NCBI GenBank assembly: GCA_947643165.1
Contig: CANRVB010000003.1
Span: 1-64,000, forward strand
DNA length: 64,000 nucleotides
From: an uncultured Porphyromonadaceae bacterium
Lineage (GTDB): Bacteria; Bacteroidota; Bacteroidia; Bacteroidales; Muribaculaceae
Reading direction: 5' to 3'
This document shows, one piece after another, positions 55,035 through 64,000 of the stretch (position 1 is its first letter; each line of letters starts with the position of its first letter). A program made the translations under genes and the position numbers. The notes under the pieces were generated by a model. That model searched no databases, was not told the origin of the DNA, and worked only from the letters and a program-made list of their open reading frames with translations.

Positions 55035-55096
55035 CGGTCTGATATTCGCCCGTTTTTGAGGGCAACGCAGAATTGTAAATAAACCAGCAAACCAAT

Positions 55097-57718
55097 ATGC
55101 TCACAGCCAAGCAGATTAGAGAATCGTTCAAGGATTTTTTCAGCAATAAAGGTCATCACATCGTTCCGTCAGCACCGATGGTCATCAAAGATGACCCGAC
55201 ACTGATGTTCACCAATGCCGGAATGAACCAGTTCAAAGACATCATCCTGGGCAACAAGGCAGCAAAGTACAAACGTGTAGCCGACAGCCAGAAGTGTCTG
55301 CGCGTCAGCGGCAAACACAACGATCTTGAGGAAGTGGGTATGGACACATACCATCACACGATGTTCGAGATGCTTGGCAACTGGTCGTTTGGCGACTACT
55401 TCAAGAAAGAAGCCATCGACTGGGCCTGGGAATATCTCGTCGACGTGCTAAAGCTCGATCCCGACCGACTCTACGCTACCGTATTCGAAGGTGCCGCCGA
55501 CGAAGGCCTGACGCGCGATGATGAAGCCTCCGGTTATTGGGAGGCTCATCTGCCCGCCGACCACATCATCAACGGCAACAAGCACGACAACTTCTGGGAA
55601 ATGGGCGATACCGGTCCCTGTGGCCCCTGCTCGGAGATCCACATTGACCTCCGCAGCGATGAGGAGCGTGCAGCTGTGGCCGGACGCGATCTGGTAAACC
55701 ACGACCATCCGCAGGTCATCGAGATCTGGAACCTCGTATTCATGCAGTACAACCGCAAGGCCGACAGCTCGCTTGAGCCCCTGCCTGCAAAGGTGATCGA
55801 CACCGGCATGGGATTTGAACGTCTGTGCATGGCTCTCCAGGGTAAAACGTCCAACTACGACACCGATGTGTTCACTCCCCTCATCGGCAAGATCGCACAG
55901 CTCAGCGGCAAGAAATACGGCGACGATCCGAAGGTCGACATCGCAATGCGTGTGATTGCCGACCATGTGCGCACGATAGCATTCTCGATTGCCGACAGCC
56001 AGCTCCCCGGCAACGCCAAAGCCGGCTACGTGATCCGTCGCATACTGCGTCGCGCCGTGCGCTATGCCTACACCTTCCTCGACCAGAAGCAGGCTTTCAT
56101 GTATCGCATTGTCGACACTCTCATTGAATCGATGGGCGAGGCTTATCCCGAGATAGCAAGCCAGCGCGAACTCATCATCAAAGTGATCAAAGAGGAAGAA
56201 GATGCATTCCTCCGCACTCTTGAAAACGGCATACGTCTGCTCGATGGCGCCATCGCAACAGCAAAAGCACAGGGGCGCACTGAAATTTCGGGTAAGGAAG
56301 CATTCACCCTCTACGACACTTACGGTTTCCCCCTCGATCTCACCGAGCTCATCCTCAAGGAAAACGGCATGACCCTCGACCATGCCGGCTTCGACACCGA
56401 GATGGCCGCCCAGAAAGCACGTGCCCGCAATGCCGCCGCTACCGAGGCTACCGACTGGGTTGTAGTGCGCGAAGGCGAACCTGAGTTCGTCGGCTACGAC
56501 ACTACTGAGACCCCGACCAATATACTGCGCTACCGCAAGGTGAAGCAGAAAAAACAGGAATACTATCAGATCGTACTCAGCGTAAGTCCTTTCTACGCCG
56601 AAATGGGCGGACAGGTAGGCGACCGCGGCACTCTGACCAACGACACCGATTCCATCGAGATATTCGACACCAAGCGCGAGAACGGCCTGCCGGTATGTCT
56701 GTCTCAGAAGCTCCCCGCAGATGTGAGCGCCACATTCACCGCCACCATCGACGAGAACGCACGCCAGGCTACCAGCGCCAACCATACCGCCACCCACCTT
56801 CTTCACGCAGCCCTGCGCAAGGTACTCGGAACCCACGTAGAGCAGAAAGGCTCCTTCGTATCGCCCGAAATCCTACGATTCGACTTCAGCCACTTCCAAA
56901 AAGTGACACCCGAAGAGCTGCGCCGTGTTGAGCACCTGGCCAACGCCGAAGTACGCAAAGCCATCGCCCGCGATGAGCACCGCAATGTCCCCATCGCCGA
57001 AGCACAGGCTATGGGCGCTATGGCTCTCTTCGGCGAGAAATACGGCGAAGAGGTACGCGTGATCCGCTATGGCGACTCAATCGAATTGTGTGGCGGCACA
57101 CACGTTGCCAACACCGGCAACATCGGCATGATAAAGATAATCAGCGAGAGCAGCACTGCAGCCGGCATACGCCGCATCGAGGCCATAACCGGCGAAGCCG
57201 TGGAGAATGCCCTCGACCAGATGACCGACTCACTCCACGAGATCGGGACTTTGCTCAACAACGCTCCCGACATCACTGCCGCCGTCAAACGATCGATTGC
57301 CGAAAACGCCGACCTACGTACGCAGGTTGAGGAATATTTCAACGAGCGCGTCATGAACCACGCTAAGGAGCTGCTCGCCAAGGCCGAGACAACCCCCTCC
57401 GGACTCAAGATAGTTTCTCTCAAGGGCGTACGTATGCCCGACTTCGCAAAAGGCGTGGCATTTGCCGTACGGCAGCTCAGCCCGGCCAACACAGCCTTCA
57501 TAGGCGCTACCGTCGATCTTAGCGGCAAGCCCCTGCTCACTGTAATGATAACCGACGATGCGGTTGCCACTGGACTCAACGCCTCGGCAATAGCCCGGAA
57601 CGCAGCCAAAGCCATAAAAGGCGGCGGCGGAGGCCAGCCTGGATTCGCTCAGGCCGGCGGCAAGAATGCCGATGGTATCAGCGAGGCTTATGCCGCGCTT
57701 TACGATGCGCTCCATTGA
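55097..57718 (+). CDS. alaS: Alanyl-tRNA synthetase
   Basis: 873 aa, full length. Class II core at the start ([33 protein letters not shown]), tRNA recognition region, editing domain with [12 protein letters not shown] and [11 protein letters not shown] zinc ligands, and C-Ala domain with the glycine-rich [15 protein letters not shown]. It charges and proofreads tRNA-Ala. A 14-bp perfect hairpin 20 nt after the stop probably ends transcription. Confidence 0.98.
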   Translation: MLTAKQIRESFKDFFSNKGHHIVPSAPMVIKDDPTLMFTNAGMNQFKDIILGNKAAKYKRVADSQKCLRVSGKHNDLEEVGMDTYHHTMFEMLGNWSFGDYFKKEAIDWAWEYLVDVLKLDPDRLYATVFEGAADEGLTRDDEASGYWEAHLPADHIINGNKHDNFWEMGDTGPCGPCSEIHIDLRSDEERAAVAGRDLVNHDHPQVIEIWNLVFMQYNRKADSSLEPLPAKVIDTGMGFERLCMALQGKTSNYDTDVFTPLIGKIAQLSGKKYGDDPKVDIAMRVIADHVRTIAFSIADSQLPGNAKAGYVIRRILRRAVRYAYTFLDQKQAFMYRIVDTLIESMGEAYPEIASQRELIIKVIKEEEDAFLRTLENGIRLLDGAIATAKAQGRTEISGKEAFTLYDTYGFPLDLTELILKENGMTLDHAGFDTEMAAQKARARNAAATEATDWVVVREGEPEFVGYDTTETPTNILRYRKVKQKKQEYYQIVLSVSPFYAEMGGQVGDRGTLTNDTDSIEIFDTKRENGLPVCLSQKLPADVSATFTATIDENARQATSANHTATHLLHAALRKVLGTHVEQKGSFVSPEILRFDFSHFQKVTPEELRRVEHLANAEVRKAIARDEHRNVPIAEAQAMGAMALFGEKYGEEVRVIRYGDSIELCGGTHVANTGNIGMIKIISESSTAAGIRRIEAITGEAVENALDQMTDSLHEIGTLLNNAPDITAAVKRSIAENADLRTQVEEYFNERVMNHAKELLAKAETTPSGLKIVSLKGVRMPDFAKGVAFAVRQLSPANTAFIGATVDLSGKPLLTVMITDDAVATGLNASAIARNAAKAIKGGGGGQPGFAQAGGKNADGISEAYAALYDALH

Positions 57719-57738
57719 TCTTAACCGAACTCATGTGT

Positions 57739-57768
57739 CTCACAAAGGCCATGTATGGCCTTTGTGAG
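57739..57768 (+). terminator. Perfect hairpin after alaS
   Basis: CTCACAAAGGCCAT and ATGGCCTTTGTGAG are exact inverse copies separated by GT. There is no T run, so it may act as a weak terminator or a binding site. Confidence 0.55.
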
Positions 57769-57814
57769 TCGCTATATTAAACCGAAAACAAGTATTCACA
57801 TATACCACTTATTT

Positions 57815-59470
57815 ATGAGAAAAATCTACCTCACTTTGGGATGTACACTTCTTGCATCTGCTACATCTCTCAATTGTTTCGCACAGCTTCCCAACGCCAC
57901 CTTTACCGATTGGGTGGACTGCATACCCTGGACCTCGGCCGACAATACAGCTGCTCAAGGCACTACTCCTAAAAACTGGTGCATATCCAATGTCATCGGT
58001 ATTCCTATGGGCAGCTTTTTTGGCAACATGGGTGCCACTACCGTTGGCGAAGAATATACCACCGACACCGAAGGTTTTAGCGCGGTAAAGGTATTCAACA
58101 ACAAAAACTCTATGATGGAGTCTCAGATTGTGCCAGGCTACTTCACACTCGGCACGACTTGGTCTACATCCAACGGTATGTCAGCTCTCACAGGCGATAC
58201 CAGCACAAACGACGGCGGATCATTCGGTGGCATCGAATTCACCGGTCGTCCCGATGGTCTGGCATTCCAGTTCCAGCGCGCACTTGGCGATGCAGCCAAC
58301 TCTCAGTGGGCTACTGTGGTGGCTTACACCTGGACAGGCACCTTCACACAGAAGGATGTTCCTGGAAACATCTATCTTAGCGAAGAGAGCATGGTGAAAA
58401 CCGACATGGTTGACCGCGACCGCAACATTCTCGGAATCGAAACCAATCTTGGTGGCGAGGTTACAAAGACCGAAGGTGCCGAGCTGATCGCAAAGATCAA
58501 CCGCCCTATCGACCAGGTTACCGACGCATGGACAGAAATGGTCGTTCCGTTCGAATATGTCAGCGATGCCGCTCCCGAAAAGCTCAACATCATCTTCGCT
58601 GCCAACGACTACTTCAGCTCCGAGAACATTGAGTATAACAACTCGCTCTGTGTTATGAATCCCCGCGTGGTTTACTTCTCGCAGCTCGCAAGCCTGTCGA
58701 TCGGCGGCGAGTCGGTCAACAACTTCCAGAGCGGAGTATACGACTACTACGTAGAGACTCTCCCCGCGCTTGGCGACGTCACATACGAAGTTCTCGGTCA
58801 GGCAGCGACTGCCGAGATCAAGGAGGAAGACGGCAAGATCCTGATCGTTGTCACCAACGCCGAGGGCGAGGATGCCGATGGCCAGTCCACCCACACCTAT
58901 ACTATCGCCGAGGGCAGTAACACACCGGCCGGCGATGCTGTGAACTACACCGGCAAACTTGTCATCAGCATGATGGGTGGAGAACTCACACCCGAAGGCG
59001 GCATGGATGCCTCTATCAGCATAACCCCCACTGCCAACGGAACCTGCACATTCGTTCTCCCCAACTTTATGCTCGACCTTGGTAGCGGCGCCGTCAATCT
59101 CGGCGACATCGTGGTTAACGACGTTACCATGACCGAAGCCGACGGTCTGACAACCTATGCCGGCACCGTAAAGGATCTTAAACTCGATATGGCCGGCACA
59201 CCAATCGTGGCCGATGTCGACCTTCAGGGCTCTACTACTACCGATGGAAAAGCCGACATGACCATCAATGTTGTATGGAACAACATACCCATCACCTGCA
59301 CATTCACAGGCGACAAGATCGCTGGCATAGGTAGCATCGTGGGCAATGATGACAACGCTCCTGTCGAAATATACGATCTCCGCGGTGTGCGCATGAACGG
59401 CGACAACCTCCCGGCAGGCGTATATATCCGTCGTCAGGGCAAGACCACAACAAAGATCGTTGTGCGCTGA
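57815..59470 (+). CDS. Secreted PCMD/calycin-like surface protein with sorting tail
   Basis: 551 aa from ATG 57815. Signal peptide (MRKIYLTLGCTLLASATSLN), then a PCMD-like carbohydrate-metabolism domain (FTDWVDCIPWTSADN ... WTEMVVPFEYVSDAAPEKLN), a middle linker, a calycin-like lipid-binding type domain (KLVISMMGGELTPEGG ... CTFVLPNFMLDLGSG), and a short C-terminal T9SS-like tail (VEIYDLRGVRMNGDNLPAGVYI). Domain names are from memory of the families. Likely exposed on the cell surface and linked to glycan use. Followed by a strong terminator. Confidence 0.75.
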   Translation: MRKIYLTLGCTLLASATSLNCFAQLPNATFTDWVDCIPWTSADNTAAQGTTPKNWCISNVIGIPMGSFFGNMGATTVGEEYTTDTEGFSAVKVFNNKNSMMESQIVPGYFTLGTTWSTSNGMSALTGDTSTNDGGSFGGIEFTGRPDGLAFQFQRALGDAANSQWATVVAYTWTGTFTQKDVPGNIYLSEESMVKTDMVDRDRNILGIETNLGGEVTKTEGAELIAKINRPIDQVTDAWTEMVVPFEYVSDAAPEKLNIIFAANDYFSSENIEYNNSLCVMNPRVVYFSQLASLSIGGESVNNFQSGVYDYYVETLPALGDVTYEVLGQAATAEIKEEDGKILIVVTNAEGEDADGQSTHTYTIAEGSNTPAGDAVNYTGKLVISMMGGELTPEGGMDASISITPTANGTCTFVLPNFMLDLGSGAVNLGDIVVNDVTMTEADGLTTYAGTVKDLKLDMAGTPIVADVDLQGSTTTDGKADMTINVVWNNIPITCTFTGDKIAGIGSIVGNDDNAPVEIYDLRGVRMNGDNLPAGVYIRRQGKTTTKIVVR

Positions 59471-59494
59471 TCTACAGATACTTCACTTCTCATC

Positions 59495-59528
59495 AAAGTG
59501 GCATTCCCATAGGGATGCCACTTTTTTT
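59495..59528 (+). terminator. Terminator after the PCMD/calycin-like gene
   Basis: AAGTGGCATTCCC / GGGATGCCACTT stem with an ATA loop, then seven T. Confidence 0.88.
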
Positions 59529-59540
59529 ATACTAAAATTT

Positions 59541-59595
59541 TTGCATGAAAAGAAATTTAATGTACCTTTGCAGTGTTGTATGTGCGCACAACACT
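59541..59595 (+). promoter_or_regulatory. Promoter and 5' hairpin of the NatA/NatB exporter
   Basis: TTG 59541-59543, 19-nt spacer, TACCTTTG 59563-59570. Just after the box, AGTGTTGT and ACAACACT (59572-59595) form a perfect 8-bp stem at or near the transcription start, either an mRNA-stabilising hairpin or an operator. Confidence 0.6.
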
Positions 59596-59627
59596 ACATC
59601 GCCTTAACCAACATTATCATTTGAGAG

Positions 59628-60569
59628 ATGAATATTTTAGAGACCCACGACGTATGCAAGGTCTACGGCGACCGCAAGGTGCTTGACGATATCTCGGTAT
59701 CTGTTCCTGAAGGGACAGTTTACGGTCTGCTCGGACCAAACGGGGCTGGTAAGACTACACTGATACGCATAATAAACCATATCACCGCCCCCGATAGCGG
59801 AACAGTCCTGTTCAACGGCCGTCAGCTCACACAGGACGATGTGGCTCACATAGGCTACCTTCCCGAAGAACGCGGACTCTACAAGAAAATGAAAGTAGGC
59901 GATCAGGCAGTCTTCTTCGCCCGGCTCAAAGGCCTGAGCAAGCAGGAGGCTACCCGACAGCTTCACGACTGGTTCGACAAGTTTGACATCGCAGCTTGGT
60001 GGGATCGCAAAGTAGAGGAACTTTCCAAAGGTATGGCACAGAAAGTACAGTTCATTGTAACAGTACTCCACAAACCGAGCCTGCTCATATTCGATGAGCC
60101 GTTTTCAGGATTCGACCCCATCAACGCAAACCTGCTGCGCGATGAGATCATCAAACTGAAAAACGATGGTGCTACTGTCATCTTCTCAACCCACAACATG
60201 GCTTCGGTTGAGGAAATATGCGACAACATCACCCTGATCAACGGTGGCCGTAATATTCTTACCGGCAATGTACAGCGACTGCGCCGCGAATATGCCGACG
60301 GACGCTTCAAGCTCGTGTTCGATCAGTCTACCGATCTGCGGGCAGTCATGGAGCAGCTGCAGCCTATGGCCAACTGTTTCAACACATCCACCGACAAACG
60401 CGACCGCAACGTCCTGGCACTCAAGCTGACCAACGGCGCCACCCTCCACGATCTCATAGACAAGGCCAACTCGCTCGGATCGCTGCGCGGCTTCGAGGAG
60501 GTCGAGGCATCCATGAACGACATATTTATCAACGCCGTTGGCGCGGCTCAAAACAATCAGATGATCTAA
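59628..60569 (+). CDS. ABC transporter ATP-binding protein (NatA-like)
   Basis: 313 aa. Walker A GPNGAGKTTL, signature LSKGMAQKVQ, Walker B LLIFDEPFSGFDP, and H-loop STHNM are intact. A C-terminal extension of about 90 residues is typical of exporters of the NatA type. It pairs with the permease 13 nt downstream; substrate (sodium, drug or peptide) is unknown. Confidence 0.9.
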   Translation: MNILETHDVCKVYGDRKVLDDISVSVPEGTVYGLLGPNGAGKTTLIRIINHITAPDSGTVLFNGRQLTQDDVAHIGYLPEERGLYKKMKVGDQAVFFARLKGLSKQEATRQLHDWFDKFDIAAWWDRKVEELSKGMAQKVQFIVTVLHKPSLLIFDEPFSGFDPINANLLRDEIIKLKNDGATVIFSTHNMASVEEICDNITLINGGRNILTGNVQRLRREYADGRFKLVFDQSTDLRAVMEQLQPMANCFNTSTDKRDRNVLALKLTNGATLHDLIDKANSLGSLRGFEEVEASMNDIFINAVGAAQNNQMI

Positions 60570-60582
60570 ACACCAACATATC

Positions 60583-61884
60583 ATGTCAACTACCGGAATC
60601 ATCATAGGACGCGAATACGGCGAGCGCGTCAAAAAGAAAAGCTTCATCATCACAACCCTGCTGATGCCCATCCTCATGCTCGCACTCATGGCAGTCCCGG
60701 CCATGATAGCGCTGTGGGGTAGCCAGACAGGCAAAAACATCTACGTGGTCGATCATAGTGGCGTTGTCGGGTCCAGACTCGTCAGCGACGAAGACTACAC
60801 ATTCACTCTCACCTCGCTCACACCCGATTCTGCCTCCAACACCGAGAATGTCGATGGCGTACTCATAATACCTGCCGGAATTATAGAACGTGACGCCCCT
60901 GTCGAATATCTGACCGACGAGGCCACATCAATCAGCCTTGAGAGCGCTCTCACCTCACGGGTGGCCGATATAGTCGAGCAGGAACGTATGGCAGCCTATC
61001 CCGACCTCGATGTCGAAAAGATAATCAGCTCCGTACATGCAGATATATCCATGAAGACCTTCCGCACCGACAAGGACAATGAGCAAGGATCTTCCGGACT
61101 GAGCTATATACTCGGACTGGTACTCACCATGATGCTTTACATGTGTCTGCTTCTCTATGGACAGATGGTCATGACAGGTATAATCGAGGAGAAAAACAAC
61201 CGCGTGCTCGAGATTGTCGTATCCTCCGTCAAGCCTTCGCGGCTCATGCTCGGCAAGATAGCCGGTATCGGACTTGTGGCAGTAACCCAGATAGCCATCT
61301 GGGCAGTGCTCATAACCGTTATCTCAGCATTTGTCATCCCCGCCATACTGCCTCAGTCGATCGCCAATGAAGTATCCATGTTCAATTCCGGCAATCTCGA
61401 CCCAACCCAGGCGACAATCGACACCGATCTGCTCCAGGCTCTCGGAATGCTTGGCGATACAGGATATCTCATCAACCTCTTCGCGATGTTGCTTGCGTTC
61501 CTGATTCTCGGATTCTTGTTCTATTCATCAATCTTCGCAGCGATCGGTTCGGCCGTCGACAATATCCAGGACGCCTCACAGCTACAGACATTCGCCGTTA
61601 TGCCGATCATACTCGGCATCATGTTCAGCATGTCGGCCATAGCCGATCCGACGTCTTCGCTGTCAGTATGGATGTCAATGATACCCTTCACAAGCCCCAT
61701 GGTCATGATGGCCCGAATACCCTTCGGCATCGACCCGTGGCAGATAGCCGCATCGCTCGCCATACTTCTCATCAGCACAGTCGCCATGATATGGCTCGCC
61801 GCAAAGATCTACCGCGTGGGCATATTCATGTATGGCAAGAAACCCACTTGGAAAGAACTGATCAAGTGGACTCGCTACAAATAA
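60583..61884 (+). CDS. ABC-2 type permease (NatB-like)
   Basis: 433 aa. One N-terminal membrane helix (IITTLLMPILMLALMAVPAMI), a periplasmic domain of about 140 residues, then five further helices (LGLVLTMMLYMCLLLYGQM; LVAVTQIAIWAVLITVISAFV; LFAMLLAFLILGFLFYSSIF; FAVMPIILGIMFSMSAIA; LAILLISTVAMIWLAAKIY). This is the NatB/YhaP layout. Partner of the preceding ATPase. Confidence 0.88.
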   Translation: MSTTGIIIGREYGERVKKKSFIITTLLMPILMLALMAVPAMIALWGSQTGKNIYVVDHSGVVGSRLVSDEDYTFTLTSLTPDSASNTENVDGVLIIPAGIIERDAPVEYLTDEATSISLESALTSRVADIVEQERMAAYPDLDVEKIISSVHADISMKTFRTDKDNEQGSSGLSYILGLVLTMMLYMCLLLYGQMVMTGIIEEKNNRVLEIVVSSVKPSRLMLGKIAGIGLVAVTQIAIWAVLITVISAFVIPAILPQSIANEVSMFNSGNLDPTQATIDTDLLQALGMLGDTGYLINLFAMLLAFLILGFLFYSSIFAAIGSAVDNIQDASQLQTFAVMPIILGIMFSMSAIADPTSSLSVWMSMIPFTSPMVMMARIPFGIDPWQIAASLAILLISTVAMIWLAAKIYRVGIFMYGKKPTWKELIKWTRYK

Positions 61885-62030
61885 GCAGGCATTCATAAAG
61901 ATATAAAAAGCCTTAAAAGGTGGGTCGGGTTGCCACATTCCCGGCTCACCTTTGTTCTACTCTTAGTTCACTTAAAGTTAAAGAGTCTAAATTACAAGCA
62001 CTATCAGCATATTTTTACTGATAAAATGCG

Positions 62031-62038
62031 TAATTTTG
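62031..62038 (+). promoter_or_regulatory. -7 box of rpoD
   Basis: TAATTTTG, 26 nt before ATG 62065. No clear -33 TTG is seen. Confidence 0.5.
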
Positions 62039-62064
62039 TAAGCTATATCGTCATAGAAATAAAG

Positions 62065-62925
62065 ATGAGACAACTAAAAATCCAAAAATCTATCACCAAC
62101 CGCGAAAGCGCCTCTCTCGACAAATATCTGCAAGAGATTGGACGTGAGGAACTTATATCGGTTGACGACGAGGTGGAACTCGCCCGCCGCATCAGACAGG
62201 GCGATGAAAGAGCACTCGACAAGCTGACACGCGCAAACCTACGCTTCGTAGTATCGGTGGCTAAGCAGTACCAGAATCAAGGCCTCAGCCTGCCCGACCT
62301 TATTAACGAAGGAAATCTCGGCTTGATAAAAGCAGCGCAGAAATTTGACGAGACGCGAGGATTCAAGTTCATCTCTTATGCCGTCTGGTGGATTCGACAG
62401 TCCATCCTTCAGGCATTGGCCGAACAGAGCCGCATAGTGCGTCTGCCTCTCAACCAGGTAGGCTCGCTCAACAAGATTACAAAAGCACTTTCCAAATTCG
62501 AACAGGAAAACGAACGCCGCCCGTCGCCAGAAGAACTCGCCGACGTGCTCGACGTTCCCGTAGAGAAAGTTGCCGACACTCTGAAAGTGAGCGGACGTCA
62601 TATCAGCGTCGATGCTCCGTTTGTCGAGGGTGAAGACAACAGTCTGCTCGACGTGCTGACAAACGACGACTCCCCCGCCGCCGACTCAACCCTTACCCAG
62701 GAGTCTCTGTCGCGTGAGGTTGAACGTGCGCTTCATCAGCTGCCGGAGCGCGACCGCGAGATTCTCAAGATGTTTTTCGGCATCGGATATCAGGAAATGA
62801 CACTTGAGGAGATTGGCGCGAAATTCGAACTCACACGCGAACGTGTCCGCCAGATCAAGGAAAAGGCAATACGCCGCCTCAAAGGCCCGCGTTCACGCCA
62901 GCTCAAGGCTTACCTCGGACAGTAA
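62065..62925 (+). CDS. rpoD: Primary sigma factor RpoD/SigA (Bacteroidetes type)
   Basis: 286 aa from ATG 62065 ([20 protein letters not shown]), chosen because the -7 box lies inside the longer reading. Region 1.1 is missing, as usual in this phylum. Region 2 ([33 protein letters not shown]), region 3, and region 4 ([20 protein letters not shown]) are present. It directs polymerase to TTG-N19-21-TAnnTTTG promoters, the very type seen throughout this window. Confidence 0.96.
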   Translation: MRQLKIQKSITNRESASLDKYLQEIGREELISVDDEVELARRIRQGDERALDKLTRANLRFVVSVAKQYQNQGLSLPDLINEGNLGLIKAAQKFDETRGFKFISYAVWWIRQSILQALAEQSRIVRLPLNQVGSLNKITKALSKFEQENERRPSPEELADVLDVPVEKVADTLKVSGRHISVDAPFVEGEDNSLLDVLTNDDSPAADSTLTQESLSREVERALHQLPERDREILKMFFGIGYQEMTLEEIGAKFELTRERVRQIKEKAIRRLKGPRSRQLKAYLGQ

Positions 62926-62948
62926 TCCACCGTTACAAGAATCTTCAG

Positions 62949-62994
62949 GCATCAGATCTCTCGCACAGCTTGCGACCGATCTGATGCTTTTTTT
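62949..62994 (+). terminator. Terminator after rpoD
   Basis: GCATCAGATC and GATCTGATGC arms pair perfectly around a 19-nt loop, followed by seven T. Confidence 0.85.
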
Positions 62995-63038
62995 GCACAT
63001 TAAGCAGCCACGGCCTATCTTATTCCGTTATAATTGTC

Positions 63039-63046
63039 TATATTTG
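63039..63046 (+). promoter_or_regulatory. -7 box of the GH95 gene
   Basis: TATATTTG followed by C, 27 nt before ATG 63073. Confidence 0.55.
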
Positions 63047-63072
63047 CATATCTTACCAACTTTATACCATAA

Positions 63073-64000
63073 ATGAAAAAATCATTATCTACCATCACGG
63101 CGGCGATATGTCTCGCATCTGCATGCCCCCAGACTATTACCGCCACTCAGTTCCAACCCGAAAACAAACTCACTCTATGGTATGACAAACCGGCCTCACA
63201 GACCAACTCGTCAAACCAATGGATGGAGTACTCGCTCCCGATAGGCAACGGACAGCTTGGCGCGTCGCTTATGGGTGGAATAGCCCAGGACGATATTGTG
63301 ATCAACGAAAAGACCTTGTGGACTGGCAGCAAGGCATTTACCGAAAAGTATGGCAACTATGTGCCGTTCGGATCACTGATCGCGGTGATGGACAACAGCA
63401 ACGGCTCTATCGGCACAGCCCCCGACACCGGCACCGACTACTCACGCTGGCTTGACCTGAGCACAGCCACAGCCGGAGTGAAGTTCACAGCCCCTTCAGG
63501 TGTCACCTACACACGTCAGTTCATATCATCATATCCCGCCGATGTGATCGCCATACGCTACACCGCATCAAAACCCGGCGCCATATCCGAGACATTCAGC
63601 TTCCGCCCGGCGACACCCGTCATAACAGCCCAGCCTGTATATACAGATGGTTGCGGCCAGATGTCGGGCAAACTCGAAACAGTAAGCTACGATCTCTGTT
63701 TCAAAGTAATTCCTGAAGGAGGAACCATAACCACCTCTGCCGCAGGCATTCAGGTAAGAAGAGCTGACGCTGTCACCGTCATCCTGTCGGCCGGAACCGA
63801 CTACGACCTGCTTGCACCCGACTACACAAAGAATACCGCGGCCCTGCCTTCGGAAATCCTCGCCAACGTTGACAAAGCAGCCGAAAAAGGCTGGGATAAC
63901 CTCCTGGCCGAGCATATAGCCGACTACAAACAGTATTTCGACCGGGTATCGTTCAACATAGACGGCACAGCCAACACCATGCCTACCGATATGCTTGTCG
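63073..64000 (+). CDS. GH95 alpha-L-fucosidase, N-terminal part (cut by window end)
   Basis: 309 codons are visible, open at the right edge; GH95 enzymes are usually 750-850 aa. A signal peptide (MKKSLSTITAAICLASACPQ) is followed by the GH95 start LTLWYDKPAS, EYSLPIGNGQLGASLMGGI, IVINEKTLWTGS, and TYTRQFISSYPADVIAIRYT. These enzymes remove alpha-1,2-fucose from host mucin and milk glycans, or galactose from xyloglucan. The catalytic residues lie beyond the window. Its own promoter is at 63039. Confidence 0.88.
   Translation, partial: MKKSLSTITAAICLASACPQTITATQFQPENKLTLWYDKPASQTNSSNQWMEYSLPIGNGQLGASLMGGIAQDDIVINEKTLWTGSKAFTEKYGNYVPFGSLIAVMDNSNGSIGTAPDTGTDYSRWLDLSTATAGVKFTAPSGVTYTRQFISSYPADVIAIRYTASKPGAISETFSFRPATPVITAQPVYTDGCGQMSGKLETVSYDLCFKVIPEGGTITTSAAGIQVRRADAVTVILSAGTDYDLLAPDYTKNTAALPSEILANVDKAAEKGWDNLLAEHIADYKQYFDRVSFNIDGTANTMPTDMLV

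Noticed and set aside
55448-56836. 462-aa open frame on the minus strand
   Set aside because: Lies entirely opposite alaS; an artefact of codon bias on the coding strand, with no recognisable domain.

Overview
The window looks like a chromosomal segment of a Bacteroidales bacterium, most likely Muribaculaceae-like. The reasons are the Bacteroidetes-type primary sigma factor (287 aa, near the right end), many promoters of the TTG-N19-21-TAnnTTTG type, LL-diaminopimelate aminotransferase, glutamine synthetase III, a long PurF-type amidotransferase, an outer-membrane barrel, T9SS-like C-terminal domains, large polysaccharide hydrolases and a type II-C CRISPR-Cas locus with 48-nt repeats. The family guess is inference from gene content only.

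Region 1 (1-14.3 kb) is an accessory island starting right after a tRNA-Arg. A long minus-strand run holds a metallophosphoesterase, a PD-(D/E)XK nuclease-like protein, two different DprA-like proteins, a protein of unknown function, a MoxR/RavA-like AAA+ ATPase and its VWA partner, a small HTH protein and a truncated regulator. It is flanked by outward genes on the plus strand: a second protein of the same unknown family on the left, and a winged-helix/AAA+ ATPase plus a full WYL regulator on the right. Three promoters, one at the left end and two at the right, share an operator TTGTATC-N7-GATACAA (one copy degenerate) placed exactly 29 nt from the -7 box, which ties both ends into one regulon. 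Several genes of the run are broken by single stops or frameshifts, including the VWA partner. This is the best candidate for an undescribed, probably conflict or stress-related, system.

Region 2 (14.3-38.4 kb) is mostly core metabolism: a GH2 glycosidase, small proteins, dapF-dapL, glutamine synthetase III, an amidophosphoribosyltransferase, ligA, an OM barrel, pyrB-pyrI, a flavin reductase, glyA, a small envelope cluster (two YtxH proteins, a holin-like protein), prmA and a type I pullulanase.

Region 3 (38.4-45.3 kb) is a type II-C CRISPR locus: cas9, cas1, cas2 and an array of nine identical repeats and eight spacers. A tracrRNA can be read on the minus strand in front of cas9, with its own promoter, an anti-repeat with 14 perfect pairs to the repeat, and a terminator. 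The cas9 promoter lies beyond it, so the cas9 leader is antisense to tracrRNA. Each repeat carries a complete consensus promoter on the minus strand. To the right of the array are two identical 57-nt promoter-bearing blocks followed by terminator-like hairpins (probable duplicated small RNAs), and gene debris.

Region 4 (45.3-64 kb) carries thrS-infC-rpmI-rplT, an MscS channel, a Rid-type protein, a CcsA/ResB cytochrome c biogenesis protein, a ModF-like ABC ATPase, a MerR regulator divergent from alaS, a secreted calycin-like/PCMD protein, a NatA/NatB-type ABC exporter, rpoD and the start of a GH95 fucosidase cut by the window end. A promoter-linked hairpin repeat occurs twice at 18 kb and once at 50 kb with compensatory stem changes.
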